Origin: Treponema brennaborense
GTDB lineage: Bacteria > Spirochaetota > Spirochaetia > Treponematales > Treponemataceae
Assembly: GCA_023666275.1 (NCBI GenBank)
Contig: JAMPCJ010000001.1
Span: forward strand, 1-64,000
Direction of reading: 5' to 3'
DNA length: 64,000 bases
The position numbers and the translations under genes were made by a program. Positions 50,459 through 59,733 of this stretch are shown piece after piece. Position 1 is the stretch's first letter, and each line of letters opens with the position of its first letter. The notes beneath the pieces were generated by a model. That model had not been told where the DNA came from and did not search any database. It saw only the letters and a list, made by a program, of their open reading frames with translations.

Positions 50459-52492
50459 TCAGAACCCGCCTTTTTTTACTTGAAAGCGGCTGAATTCCAG
50501 GCTGAAAGACGCGCGCCCCTGCGTTGCGGAACGGAGATTCGTCGAAAAACCGAACATCTGCGCCATGGGCGCCTGCGCGTGGATAACTTCCGCCGATGAT
50601 TTCGATTCAAGACTTTGTATAATGCCGCCGCGCTGCGTAACCTGGCTCATGGCATCTCCGACAAATTCTTTGGGAACAAAAATATCCACATTCATTATCG
50701 GTTCGAGCAGCTGCGGAGAAGCGGCTTTGCAGGCTTCGTCGAACGCGGCAGCCGCGCAGGCTTCAAAAGCAAACGGCGTAGAAGTAAGTTCGTTGTATTC
50801 AACGGCGGCAACCGTTACGGAAATATCGGAACACGGATAGCCGTACCGAATGCCCGATGCAAAAGAACCGTCGATTCCGCTTTTTACCACCTCCAGTATC
50901 TCTTCGGGCACCGTGCCTTTTTTGACGGCGCATATATATTCGTTGCCGCCGCCGGCATTCGGCGCAACGGTCAGAGAAATCCCCGCGGTTTGTTCTTTTC
51001 CGCCGATCACGCGGCTGAAATGTTCCGTATGAGAAACTTCCGCGGCAACGGATTCGCGGTAGGTAACCTGCGGCGCGCCGACGCGGGCGGAAACTTTGAA
51101 ATCATCTTTCATTCGGGAAACAAGAACATCGAGATGCAGTTCTCCCATGCCCGATATAATAAGCTGCCCTGTTTCGGAATCGTCGCGCGAAGTAAACGTG
51201 GGATCTTCTCTGGAAAGAATTTCCAGCGTTTCTTTTAATTTATCGCGGTCGGAAATAGTGTCCGGCTCGATAGCGACGGAAATAACCGGTTCCGGGAAGC
51301 GCAGGTTTTCCAGCAGCACGGGCATTCCCTCGCTGCCGACGGTATCGCCCGTCTGCGCTATCTTCAAGCCGATAAACACGGCAATATCCCCTGCTTCGAC
51401 GCTGTCCGCCGGTTCGGTTTTGTTCGCATGCATCCGCAGAATGCGGTTTACGCGTTCGCGCTTCCGTTTTCCGACATTATAAATTTGGTCGCCGGCTTTT
51501 ATTCTGCCGGAATACATGCGCACATAGCATAACGCGCCGGCTTCGCGGTCATACTGAATTTTGAAAATAAGACCGCACGGAAAAGCGGACGGATCGCACG
51601 GCACATCCGCGGGCGTTTCTTTTTTTACATGAATGCCTTTTGCCGGCGGAATCTCATTCGGCGCGGGAAGATAATCCACAATCGCGTCGATAAGCGGCTG
51701 AACCGCACAGTTCTTTCTTGCCGAGCCGCACAAAAACGGAACAAAATCCCGCGCAATTGTTCCGCGCCGTATTTCCGCACGGATTTTTTCGTCGGGAACA
51801 GCGTCGCCGTTCAAATACAATTCCGCTATTTCATCGCTGCGGGATGCAATCTCGTCCAGCAGTTTTTCGCGCCATTCTTCCGCGGAAGCAAGACGCTGCG
51901 GCGCAATATCGCTTTCGATAATCGTTTCGCCCTCATCGGACGGATCGAAGCGGAATTCTTTCATCCGCAGCAAATCGATTACGCCTTCGAAACTGCTTTC
52001 CGCACCGATCGGAATCTGAAGCGCAAGCGGCGTTACCTTGAATTTTTCCCGCACGTCGTTCATTACCGAAAAAAAATCGGCGCCGATGCGGTCCATTTTA
52101 TTGACAAAACAGAGGCGCGGCACGTGATATTCATCGGCCTGGCGCCATACGGTTTCCGTCTGCGGCTGCACGCCGCCGACTGCGCAGAGAACCGCAACCG
52201 CGCCGTCCAGCACGCGCAGCGAACGTTCCACTTCCGCGGTAAAATCGACATGCCCCGGCGTGTCGATAATATTTATTTGATGCGAACGCCAATATGTCGT
52301 AGTGGCGGCGCTTTGAATGGTAATGCCGCGTTCCTGTTCCTGCTGCATCCAGTCCATTGTCGCCGCGCCGTCATCGATTTCGCCGATGCGGTGAATCTTG
52401 CCGGTATAATACAAAATGCGTTCCGTTGTAGTCGTTTTTCCGGCATCGATATGCGCCATTATGCCGATATTTCTCATTTCGCGTAAATTCAT
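50459..52492 (-). CDS. Elongation factor G-like GTPase (second, spirochaetal-type EF-G)
   Basis: The 677-residue GTPase has G1 'AHIDAGKTTTT' (residues 13-23), switch 'QEQERGITIQSAATT', G3 'DTPGHVDF' and G4 'NKMDRIG'. EF-G domains II to V follow, with 'GMGELHLDVLVSRM' and 'PMAQMFGFSTNLRSATQGRASFSLEF'. EF-G catalyses translocation or ribosome recycling. Spirochaetes carry two EF-Gs with divided labour. Standalone location outside a str operon and family-II-like phrases such as 'IGGKEQTAGISLTVAP' favour the second type, but this is inference. ATG 52492 begins the GTPase domain; 68 upstream codons are rejected. Confidence 0.88.
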   Translation of the reverse strand: MNLREMRNIGIMAHIDAGKTTTTERILYYTGKIHRIGEIDDGAATMDWMQQEQERGITIQSAATTTYWRSHQINIIDTPGHVDFTAEVERSLRVLDGAVAVLCAVGGVQPQTETVWRQADEYHVPRLCFVNKMDRIGADFFSVMNDVREKFKVTPLALQIPIGAESSFEGVIDLLRMKEFRFDPSDEGETIIESDIAPQRLASAEEWREKLLDEIASRSDEIAELYLNGDAVPDEKIRAEIRRGTIARDFVPFLCGSARKNCAVQPLIDAIVDYLPAPNEIPPAKGIHVKKETPADVPCDPSAFPCGLIFKIQYDREAGALCYVRMYSGRIKAGDQIYNVGKRKRERVNRILRMHANKTEPADSVEAGDIAVFIGLKIAQTGDTVGSEGMPVLLENLRFPEPVISVAIEPDTISDRDKLKETLEILSREDPTFTSRDDSETGQLIISGMGELHLDVLVSRMKDDFKVSARVGAPQVTYRESVAAEVSHTEHFSRVIGGKEQTAGISLTVAPNAGGGNEYICAVKKGTVPEEILEVVKSGIDGSFASGIRYGYPCSDISVTVAAVEYNELTSTPFAFEACAAAAFDEACKAASPQLLEPIMNVDIFVPKEFVGDAMSQVTQRGGIIQSLESKSSAEVIHAQAPMAQMFGFSTNLRSATQGRASFSLEFSRFQVKKGGF

Positions 52493-52747
52493 ATAATCCT
52501 TCCGCTGTTCCGCCCGAATCGCTGCAAAGAACACCGCGCTGCGCCGTGCGGACAAACACACAGGTGCAAAGTATAACAGAAAGCCGCGCTGTTCGGCAAC
52601 GGAACAAGCGCTTTGCAGACGGTTTTTCCGCAGGCTTTTCCGCCGCGCCGTTTTCGGGCAGGCAGAGCGGAACACGGCGCAATATGGCGAGCGCAAATCG
52701 CGCCGAACGGTTGAGAGAAATGCGGCAAACTGCTATAGTGATGCATC

Positions 52748-54202
52748 ATGGAAAACAAACCTTTGAGCGCAAGCGCGCTGTTTACCGATTTTTACGAATT
52801 GACCATGGCGCAGGGCTATTGGAAAAAAAACATGAACACCCCCGCGGTTTTCGATATGTTTTTCCGGCGGCATCCGTTTTCCGGCGGCTTTTCCGTCTTT
52901 GCGGGCTTGGAAACGCTGCTTGAATCGCTTGTCAATTTTAAATTCAGCGCGGAAGATATTGACTATCTTAAAAGCCTTTCGTTTTTCGAAGCGGATTTCC
53001 TCGAATATCTGAAAGATTTCCGCTTCAGCGGCGATTTATACGCAATGGACGAAGGTTCGATTATTTTTCCCAATGAACCCGTCATCAGAGTTCACGCAAG
53101 TTTGATTGAATCGCAAATCATAGAAGGACTTGTTCTGAACCATATCAATTTTCAGAGCCTGATTGCTACAAAAACCGCGCGCGTGTGGCTTGCGTCGAAA
53201 AAAGGTTCCATCATGGAATTCGGACTGCGGCGCGCGCAGGGACCGGACGGCGCACTGAGCGCAACGCGGGCGTCGTATATCGGCGGCGCGGCGGGAACCA
53301 GCAATACGCTGGCGGGACAGCAATTCGGCATTCCCGTTATGGGAACAATGGCGCATTCCTGGATTATGTCGTTTCCGACGGAGCTGGAAGCTTTCGAGGC
53401 ATACGCGGATATGTATCCGGATAAATCCGTATTTCTTATCGATACCTACGACACGTTGAATTCCGGCATAAAAAATGCCATAAAAATCGGCGGGAAGCTT
53501 ACGGAAAAAGGATACAATTTCGGCGTCCGTCTTGATTCCGGCGATATTCAGTACTTATCCACGCAGGTCAGGGAACGTCTTGATAAAGCGGGTTTTCCCG
53601 ATGCGACTATTTCCGTTTCAAACGAACTGACGGAAGAAATTATCGAAACGCTGGTTCAGCAGGGCGCGCCGATAAACAGCTGGGGAGTCGGAACGCACAT
53701 GGTAACGGGCGGAACGGAAGCATCTTTTACCGGCGTTTACAAACTTGCCGCGCGGCATAATCCCGAAGGCGGCGGCCTTATTCCGACCATGAAATTTTCC
53801 GACAATCCGGAAAAAACCACGAATCCGGGAATCAAAAATGTCTGGCGGCTGTATGATGAAAACGGAATGGCAAAGGCGGATATTATCGCGCTCGAAGACG
53901 AAATAATAGAAAAAAACAAGGAATTCCGGTATTACCACCCGCAAATCGATTACCGCCAGTTCACCTGCAGTGCCGCGTCTGCCGAAAGCCTGCTGAAAAA
54001 ACGGCTCGAAAACGGCAGCCGGATAGACCGAATTCTTTCTCCGGCGGAAGCGCTCCGCGATGCGCGCAGCACGATGCAGAAGCAGCTTGCGTCTTTTGAT
54101 GCGACATACAAACGCATACTGAATCCGCATATATATAAAGTGTCGGTTACGGAAAAACTGAAAGATTTGAAGCTTGCGTTCATACAGGAAAGAATAAAAT
54201 AA
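52748..54202 (+). CDS. pncB: Nicotinate phosphoribosyltransferase
   Basis: The 484-residue enzyme makes nicotinate mononucleotide from nicotinate and PRPP in NAD salvage. The N-terminal 'LFTDFYELTMAQGYWKKNM' is diagnostic. Further blocks are 'FGLRRAQGPDGALSATRASYIGGAAGTSN', 'MGTMAHSWIMSF', 'LIDTYDTLNSGIKNAI', 'VRLDSGDI' and 'GVGTHMVTGG'. The His of 'AHSW' corresponds to the phosphorylated residue region. It is of usual length and monocistronic, diverging from EF-G2. Confidence 0.95.
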   Translation: MENKPLSASALFTDFYELTMAQGYWKKNMNTPAVFDMFFRRHPFSGGFSVFAGLETLLESLVNFKFSAEDIDYLKSLSFFEADFLEYLKDFRFSGDLYAMDEGSIIFPNEPVIRVHASLIESQIIEGLVLNHINFQSLIATKTARVWLASKKGSIMEFGLRRAQGPDGALSATRASYIGGAAGTSNTLAGQQFGIPVMGTMAHSWIMSFPTELEAFEAYADMYPDKSVFLIDTYDTLNSGIKNAIKIGGKLTEKGYNFGVRLDSGDIQYLSTQVRERLDKAGFPDATISVSNELTEEIIETLVQQGAPINSWGVGTHMVTGGTEASFTGVYKLAARHNPEGGGLIPTMKFSDNPEKTTNPGIKNVWRLYDENGMAKADIIALEDEIIEKNKEFRYYHPQIDYRQFTCSAASAESLLKKRLENGSRIDRILSPAEALRDARSTMQKQLASFDATYKRILNPHIYKVSVTEKLKDLKLAFIQERIK

Positions 54203-54258
54203 ATGCGCGCACTTCGCCTGCCGTCTTCCGTCCGGCGGCGAATCGGCACAGCTGCGGT

Positions 54259-54966
54259 TTACGGCAAATATTCCGGCTTGACATTCCGCAGCGCCTCGAA
54301 CAGCCGGCGCTTTTCGGCGGCGCTGCCGTTTGTGAGCGCCCGCAGCCTGTTCCGCGCGGTTTTTCTTCCGGAATTGTCTTGATACGCGCAGGTGCATACC
54401 GCGGCGGCATAACCGGCTTTTTTCCCGTGCTCGGCAATCGTGTCGACATCCGCAAAACACAGCGGTCTGATAATCGTAACGGGATACCGGCGGTACGCAA
54501 GGCGCGGAATCATTGTGGAAAGTTCGCCCTTATTCAAAGCGTTCATTAAAAGCGTTTCAAGAATGTCATCGAGATGATGTCCGAGCGCGATTTTATTAAA
54601 ACCGTGTTCGATCGCGTATGTATTCAGTTCGGAACGGCGCTGCGTAGAACACCACCAGCAGTTCATTTTCCGTCCCGGCTTGAGTCTTCCGATTACATCT
54701 GCGTGCACAATTTCCAGCGGAATTTTCCAGCGCTCAAACAACTGCCGCAGCGAGTCGGGCATGGAAGACGAAAATCCCGCATCGACATGCAGCGCGGCAG
54801 CCGAAAAATGTTCCCCGCTTCGGCGAAGCCGCGCGGCAAAATATTCAGCCAAAGCCGTCGAATCTTTTCCGCCGGACGCACCGATTAAAATGCGGTCGCC
54901 GTTTTCTATCATGTTATATTCGAAAACGGCTTTGTCAATGATGCTGAAGAGTTTCGGCTGCCCCAT
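54259..54966 (-). CDS. TtcA-like tRNA 2-thiolation ATPase
   Basis: The 235-residue PP-loop protein has 'GASGGKDSTALAEYF' (SGGKDS at 31-36), a CxxC 'NCWWCSTQRR' (Cys103 and Cys106), 'ALGHHLDDILETLLMN', and late cysteines in 'VCTCAYQDN'. This fits TtcA, an iron-sulphur enzyme that 2-thiolates cytidine 32 in tRNA. It is short compared with enteric TtcA (about 310) and may be a compact form or a related thiolase. It is followed ten bases from its start by the end of a lipoprotein gene in the same direction. Confidence 0.8.
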   Translation of the reverse strand: MGQPKLFSIIDKAVFEYNMIENGDRILIGASGGKDSTALAEYFAARLRRSGEHFSAAALHVDAGFSSSMPDSLRQLFERWKIPLEIVHADVIGRLKPGRKMNCWWCSTQRRSELNTYAIEHGFNKIALGHHLDDILETLLMNALNKGELSTMIPRLAYRRYPVTIIRPLCFADVDTIAEHGKKAGYAAAVCTCAYQDNSGRKTARNRLRALTNGSAAEKRRLFEALRNVKPEYLP

Positions 54967-54976
54967 ACAGGCTTGC

Positions 54977-55834
54977 CTATTCCGCCGGATACGAAGTCAA
55001 AAACGAATCATCCGCAAAGCGTCCGGAAATACAGTCAATCACCGCCGCGTCGATTAAATCCGGAAAAAAAGAAAACAATTTTTCATAATCATACGTGCCG
55101 CGTTCCGAGTATAATCGTTCGCTGCCGGAAGCGCTGCCCGAAAGCGTGCATATTTTCGAAGCGTTTGCATCGGTAAATTCGAGCGAAACAGATACAACGG
55201 GAATAATATCGCCGGTCATGTCGTCGCCGGAAAGCAGTTCTTTATTGAATTTGAATAAAGCAAATACACAGGAACGGGCGCCTGTTTCCGCCGATACGCC
55301 TTTGATGACAGCTTTGCTGGCAGGCGCGAAGCATCGGTAGCCTTCCGCAAGATTTCCGTCATCGCGCAGTACGTTGGCGTTCTGCCGCGATTCCGCATAC
55401 GTCTTTACGGCGAAAACATCTTCCGCCGGCACCAGCGAAAATCCCGCGGCAACCAATTTTTCCCGCAGGCATTTTTCGGCATAGGCAAGCAATTTATCCG
55501 TACTATTATATATGACAGAGGGTTTGTCGGCATTCGCAGACGCGCTTAGTTTCAAAAGATATCCGGTCAAAAGCCCGCCCGAATCATCATCGCCGTTTGT
55601 GCCCAGCCAGCCTATTCGTTCATTTGAAGCAATCGTAAGCACCGCGGCAGGAGAAACTGCGGCAATATCAATCGTCTTTTTGCTTGAAGCGCATGAAACA
55701 AACAGCAGCGCCGATACTATTGCCGACGCCGCCTGAAAAAAAAGCTTTCCGCGGGGCGCGGCAACTGAAGCCTGCTTCCGCACGGCAGCGGAAAAAAAAC
55801 GGTATTTCCGTTCATCACGCATACATATATTCAT
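54977..55834 (-). CDS. Hypothetical lipoprotein
   Basis: The 285-residue product has a basic N-terminus, a hydrophobic stretch around residues 33-48 and a lipobox-like 'SALLFVSCAS'. The mature part is alpha/beta with no motif I recognise; 'TYAESRQNANVLRDDG' and 'VVSVSLEFTDAN' suggest an outer-membrane-associated assembly fold, but this is weak. AAGGATG precedes two in-frame ATGs; ATG 55834 has the better spacing, with ATG 55843 the alternative. Its stop lies ten bases before the TtcA-like start, so the two are probably cotranscribed. Confidence 0.5.
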   Translation of the reverse strand: MNICMRDERKYRFFSAAVRKQASVAAPRGKLFFQAASAIVSALLFVSCASSKKTIDIAAVSPAAVLTIASNERIGWLGTNGDDDSGGLLTGYLLKLSASANADKPSVIYNSTDKLLAYAEKCLREKLVAAGFSLVPAEDVFAVKTYAESRQNANVLRDDGNLAEGYRCFAPASKAVIKGVSAETGARSCVFALFKFNKELLSGDDMTGDIIPVVSVSLEFTDANASKICTLSGSASGSERLYSERGTYDYEKLFSFFPDLIDAAVIDCISGRFADDSFLTSYPAE

Positions 55835-56158
55835 AATTTTCATCCTTAAACAAGGCAATTTCCGCCGAACCCGAATAAACATCGCATTCCGCGTTTGCTG
55901 CGGCAGTGCGGCGCATCACCGCAGACAAACCGCTGCGCAAATACATGAGACACACGTCCGCAGACTGTACGCGCCGCACGCAAACGGCATCCGCACTGCG
56001 GTACGGCGGCATAAACCGCGCAGAACCGGACAGAAGCCGCTACCATGCGCGGAACCGCGCATTGACTTTTCATGCCGCGCATTCGGCGTGCGCGGGGATT
56101 TTCATTTTCCGAAAATCCCCGAAACAATTATTTGCGCATGCTATGCCATGTGCGCGCA
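55835..56158. other. Spacer between secF and the hypothetical lipoprotein gene
   Basis: No gene, consensus promoter or terminator stands out in this stretch. ATTTTC near 56099-56106 and GAAAAT near 56107-56115 form a small inverted repeat that could be the end of the secF message. Confidence 0.35.
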
Positions 56159-57403
56159 TTATACCGATTGCAGCGTTCCCGAAGCAGCCGTAACAGATCC
56201 GCCGGACGGCTGCCAGTTGCGGCGCGCAAACGAGATAAACGCACCGGAAATATAAATCGTGGAATACACGCCGGAAATCATGCCGACAATCAGCGCCAGT
56301 GCAAAATCCTTCATGCTTCCGCTTGTAAAGAAAAACAGCGAAAAAACAGCAAGAAGCGTCGTTATCGTTGTGATAATCGTGCGGCCGAAAACTTCCGACT
56401 GAGAAATATCGAGTATTTCCGTAAAATTTATGTCCGTAACATTTTTTACGCGAAGCATCCGCACATTTTCTCTTACGCGGTCAAGAACAACAACCGTATC
56501 ATTGATCGAATATCCGACAATGGTCAAAATCGCGGCGATAGTTGTCGAAGTAAATTCCATTTGCGACCAAGCGATAAACGAGATCATAATCAAAACATCG
56601 TGTATGATGGCAAAAACCGCGCCGAACGCAAAATCCCAATTGAAACGGATCATGGCATATACCCAGATAAGCACCAGTGTAACGGCGACAAGCAGCGCCG
56701 ACTGCCACACAAGCGATTTCGAAAACTGCGAACCGACAAAATCCGTTTGAATCAGCGCGAAATTCTCGGCACCGTACTTTTCGCTGACGGCATCCGCAAT
56801 CTGCACCAGCGTTTTTTTGCTCATTTCGGGATCGCCTTCTTCATCGCCGACGCGGATCTGGAAGCAGTTTTCTTCGTCCGCGCCTAAAATCTTCACGGAA
56901 ACATTGTCGATTCCAGAAAGCGTTTCCCGCATATCATCCGCGGTGATTACATCGCGCGATAAATCGATGATATGAAGACTGTACGGAAAATCGGACAAGA
57001 CGGAAGACTGCTGCGAATTGGCAAAAACACCTGCGGAAGGCGTTTCGGCGGGAACATTCAGAACCGCCGCGACGTTTTCCATTTCGTTCATCGCGGCAGC
57101 AAGACTGCCCATATCGGGATATTTTGCGAACGGAAATGACACGGTCCTGTTGTCCGCACCGGCGCCGTTTACGACAAAATCGATCTGCTGAGCGGAGATT
57201 TGCACATTCACCGCGGCAGAACCGGCATACGTAATATCGACGGCGGACGGCGCTATGCGGATTTCCGTTACAAGCCCCGGACGGAAATCAATGCCCAAAT
57301 TGATTCCTTTTGTACACAAAACAACAACGCCGCTCAGAATAACTGCAAGACTGAACACAGCTGCCGGAACAAACAATTTACTAAAATGCAGTATTTTTTT
57401 CAT
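56159..57403 (-). CDS. secF: Protein translocase subunit SecF
   Basis: The 414-residue membrane protein assists Sec-dependent export using the proton gradient. It has one membrane segment (about 14-34), the entry 'LGIDFRPGL' that corresponds to the conserved GIDFxGG, a large periplasmic loop, and a five-segment C-terminal block with 'GYSINDTVVVLDRVREN' and 'MISGVYSTIYISGAFI'. The periplasmic loop is longer than in many bacteria. Its ATG directly abuts the secD stop, so the two are translationally linked. Confidence 0.93.
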   Translation of the reverse strand: MKKILHFSKLFVPAAVFSLAVILSGVVVLCTKGINLGIDFRPGLVTEIRIAPSAVDITYAGSAAVNVQISAQQIDFVVNGAGADNRTVSFPFAKYPDMGSLAAAMNEMENVAAVLNVPAETPSAGVFANSQQSSVLSDFPYSLHIIDLSRDVITADDMRETLSGIDNVSVKILGADEENCFQIRVGDEEGDPEMSKKTLVQIADAVSEKYGAENFALIQTDFVGSQFSKSLVWQSALLVAVTLVLIWVYAMIRFNWDFAFGAVFAIIHDVLIMISFIAWSQMEFTSTTIAAILTIVGYSINDTVVVLDRVRENVRMLRVKNVTDINFTEILDISQSEVFGRTIITTITTLLAVFSLFFFTSGSMKDFALALIVGMISGVYSTIYISGAFISFARRNWQPSGGSVTAASGTLQSV

Positions 57404-59146
57404 TTATTTTATCCTCCAGCTGATGCTCATCCGCTCTTTTTTCAGCACTTCCGTGTTGAAATCAAACATCAAGCGCGAAACAAACAACGCCGTGAATACG
57501 GAAGAAACAACGCCGATCGCAAGGCTGACAGCGAACCCCTGAATAGGACCGGTTCCCAGCTGCGACAGGAAAATGGCGGCGATAAACGTGGTAATATTCG
57601 AGTCCATTATTGCCCAAAAAGCGTGATCGAATCCCGTTTCTATGGCAGCGGCGCGGCTTTTGCCGGCAGCGAGTTCTTCTTTTATCCGCTCGAAAATGAT
57701 GACATTCGCGTCCACCGCCATGCCGATTGTCAAAATCATGCCGGCGATGCTCGGCAGTGTCAGCGTAAGGTTGAATGCGGACAAAATACTGAACATCATG
57801 AACAAATTCAAAATCTGCGCCACAACCGCGTTTATTCCGGCACCTTTATACCACAGCAGCATGAACACCATAACGGCAATAAGTCCAAAAATCAAAGCGG
57901 AAATGCCCTGATGTATCGCTTTTTCTCCGAGAGAAGCGCCGACAACCTGCTGGCTTTCAATCGAAAGCGGAACACTCAGCCACGCGGTTTGCAGAACTTT
58001 CTTTATGTTCTGCGCTTCTTCGAAGCCGAATCCGGATAATGCAACCTGACCGCCGGTAATGGCAGACTGAATTGTCGCATACGATTTTATTTTTTCGTCG
58101 GATACGATCGCGAGCTGTTCGCCGACATGTGCGCCGGTAAAGTCGCCGAAAATTTCCGCGCCTTCGGGATCGAGGACGAAATTGACCTGCGGTTTGCCGG
58201 AAATGGATTCGCTGCCGACTTCCGCGGATTTGATATGCTTTCCTTCAAGCGCAATTTCTTTTTTCACCGCCAAATATCCGATCCGTTCGTCCAGCCCGTA
58301 ATCGTCCTTTGTGTACAAACCGAGGATTTCGCAGTCGGCGGGAACGACGGAAACATCCATCAGTTCGCCCTGCGCGTTAAACGCATCCGCGGCGTGATTT
58401 CTGTAATATTCACTGAATGCGGCCGTTGCTTCGGAATCGACAAGGCGGAAATTCAAGATTCCTTTTCCCATAATGATGGAATTGATGCGGTCCGTTTCCG
58501 CGGCGCCGGGCATTTCTATATAAATGCGGTCTTCGCCCTGCTGGCGGATAACCGGTTCCGTCAAGCCGAAGCGGTCAATGCGGCTGCGCAGCGTTTCCAT
58601 AGCCTGCTCCATTGCCTCTTTTTTGAACTGCGCCGTGTTGTCCGCGGCGGCGGAATCTCCCTGCGAAGCAAGCGCCGCATCAAGATCCGCACGCACAATA
58701 ACGCTCATGCCGCCGGAAAGATCCAAGCCGAGCTTTACCGAATTCACGTATTTGTTTTTCGACGCAAGAACTTTATCGCGGTAACGTGTTTCTATGGCTG
58801 AAAGCAGCTCCGCTTCTCCGCCGAACGAGGACAGCATATCCCGCATCGTCATTTCTTTGGGAACTTTGCCGCCGCCTGCCTTTATGTTTTTTGCCGCAAT
58901 ACCGCAAAGCCAGCTGTATTCCGGCGGAACCGCGGCGGCAGGATCCGCGCGGATTACTTCATACAATTTTTTTACGTCGGATGACGCCATTACCAGCGAA
59001 TAATCTTTGATTTTTTCAAGCGTGCTCAGTGCGAGTGTTTGTTCTTCTTTCGGAGTACGGACATACCAGCACAAAGAAGGCCACAAAAACGCGAAACAAA
59101 TCACGAGTACTGCAAGAATGATAAAAAGGCGACCTCTTTTACTCAT
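57404..59146 (-). CDS. secD: Protein translocase subunit SecD
   Basis: The 580-residue membrane protein pairs with SecF. It shows the N-terminal segment 'LFIILAVLVICFAFLWPSLCW', 'KLGLDLSGGMSVIV' (motif D1), 'MEQAMETLRSRIDRFGLTEPVIRQQGEDRIYIEMPG', and the C-terminal five-segment block with 'TIGMAVDANVIIFERIKEELAAG'. It lies between yajC (15 bases upstream) and secF (abutting), the standard operon order. Confidence 0.94.
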   Translation of the reverse strand: MSKRGRLFIILAVLVICFAFLWPSLCWYVRTPKEEQTLALSTLEKIKDYSLVMASSDVKKLYEVIRADPAAAVPPEYSWLCGIAAKNIKAGGGKVPKEMTMRDMLSSFGGEAELLSAIETRYRDKVLASKNKYVNSVKLGLDLSGGMSVIVRADLDAALASQGDSAAADNTAQFKKEAMEQAMETLRSRIDRFGLTEPVIRQQGEDRIYIEMPGAAETDRINSIIMGKGILNFRLVDSEATAAFSEYYRNHAADAFNAQGELMDVSVVPADCEILGLYTKDDYGLDERIGYLAVKKEIALEGKHIKSAEVGSESISGKPQVNFVLDPEGAEIFGDFTGAHVGEQLAIVSDEKIKSYATIQSAITGGQVALSGFGFEEAQNIKKVLQTAWLSVPLSIESQQVVGASLGEKAIHQGISALIFGLIAVMVFMLLWYKGAGINAVVAQILNLFMMFSILSAFNLTLTLPSIAGMILTIGMAVDANVIIFERIKEELAAGKSRAAAIETGFDHAFWAIMDSNITTFIAAIFLSQLGTGPIQGFAVSLAIGVVSSVFTALFVSRLMFDFNTEVLKKERMSISWRIK

Positions 59147-59161
59147 TTCAATTCCAACCTT

Positions 59162-59599
59162 TTATTTTGCTTCTTCCGTTTTCGATTCGTCATTTTCTGC
59201 CGATGCAGCGGCGGTTTCCGAAGAAGATAATTTTGTATTGTCAGTTTCGGCATCGGCGGCTTTTTTCTGCTTTGCGGGTTTTCCTTCCGCAGTTACGCTG
59301 GCAATTGCGGAACGGCTGAATTCGATGCAGACATTAGTATCGACTTTGACCACAATTGTTTTTTCTTTTGCGGCAGATACCGTACCGTGAATGCCGCCGA
59401 TTGTAACGATTTTATCGCCTTTCTTTATGGCGGCAATCATTTTCTGCAATTCTTTTTCTTTTTTCCGCTGCGGACGAATCATCAGCAGATACATAATCGC
59501 AAAAATGATAATAAGGGGCGCCATGGACAGCAGCATCGAACCGCTGCCTGCGGGAGTTCCGCCGGCTTGCAACAAAGAAATATACATATTATTTTCCAT
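59162..59599 (-). CDS. yajC: Sec translocase accessory protein YajC
   Basis: The 145-residue protein has one membrane segment ('MAPLIIIFAIMYLLMI', about 26-41), then the conserved 'RPQRKKEKELQKMIAAIKKGDKIVTIGGIHGTVS' of YajC. An acidic Ala/Glu-rich tail (about 105-145) makes it longer than the usual 100-110 residues. It is the first gene of the yajC-secD-secF operon. Confidence 0.92.
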   Translation of the reverse strand: MENNMYISLLQAGGTPAGSGSMLLSMAPLIIIFAIMYLLMIRPQRKKEKELQKMIAAIKKGDKIVTIGGIHGTVSAAKEKTIVVKVDTNVCIEFSRSAIASVTAEGKPAKQKKAADAETDNTKLSSSETAAASAENDESKTEEAK

Positions 59600-59733
59600 C
59601 CTTCCTTTATCTGGTTTATAGTTTTTATAGAAAATATTTTTCAGATAGTATCATATCAATCCTGCTGTCGTCAATAGAAACGCAAAAGCCCCTGCAAACG
59701 GCGCCGATACGAAATGCGGTTTTTTGCGGAACG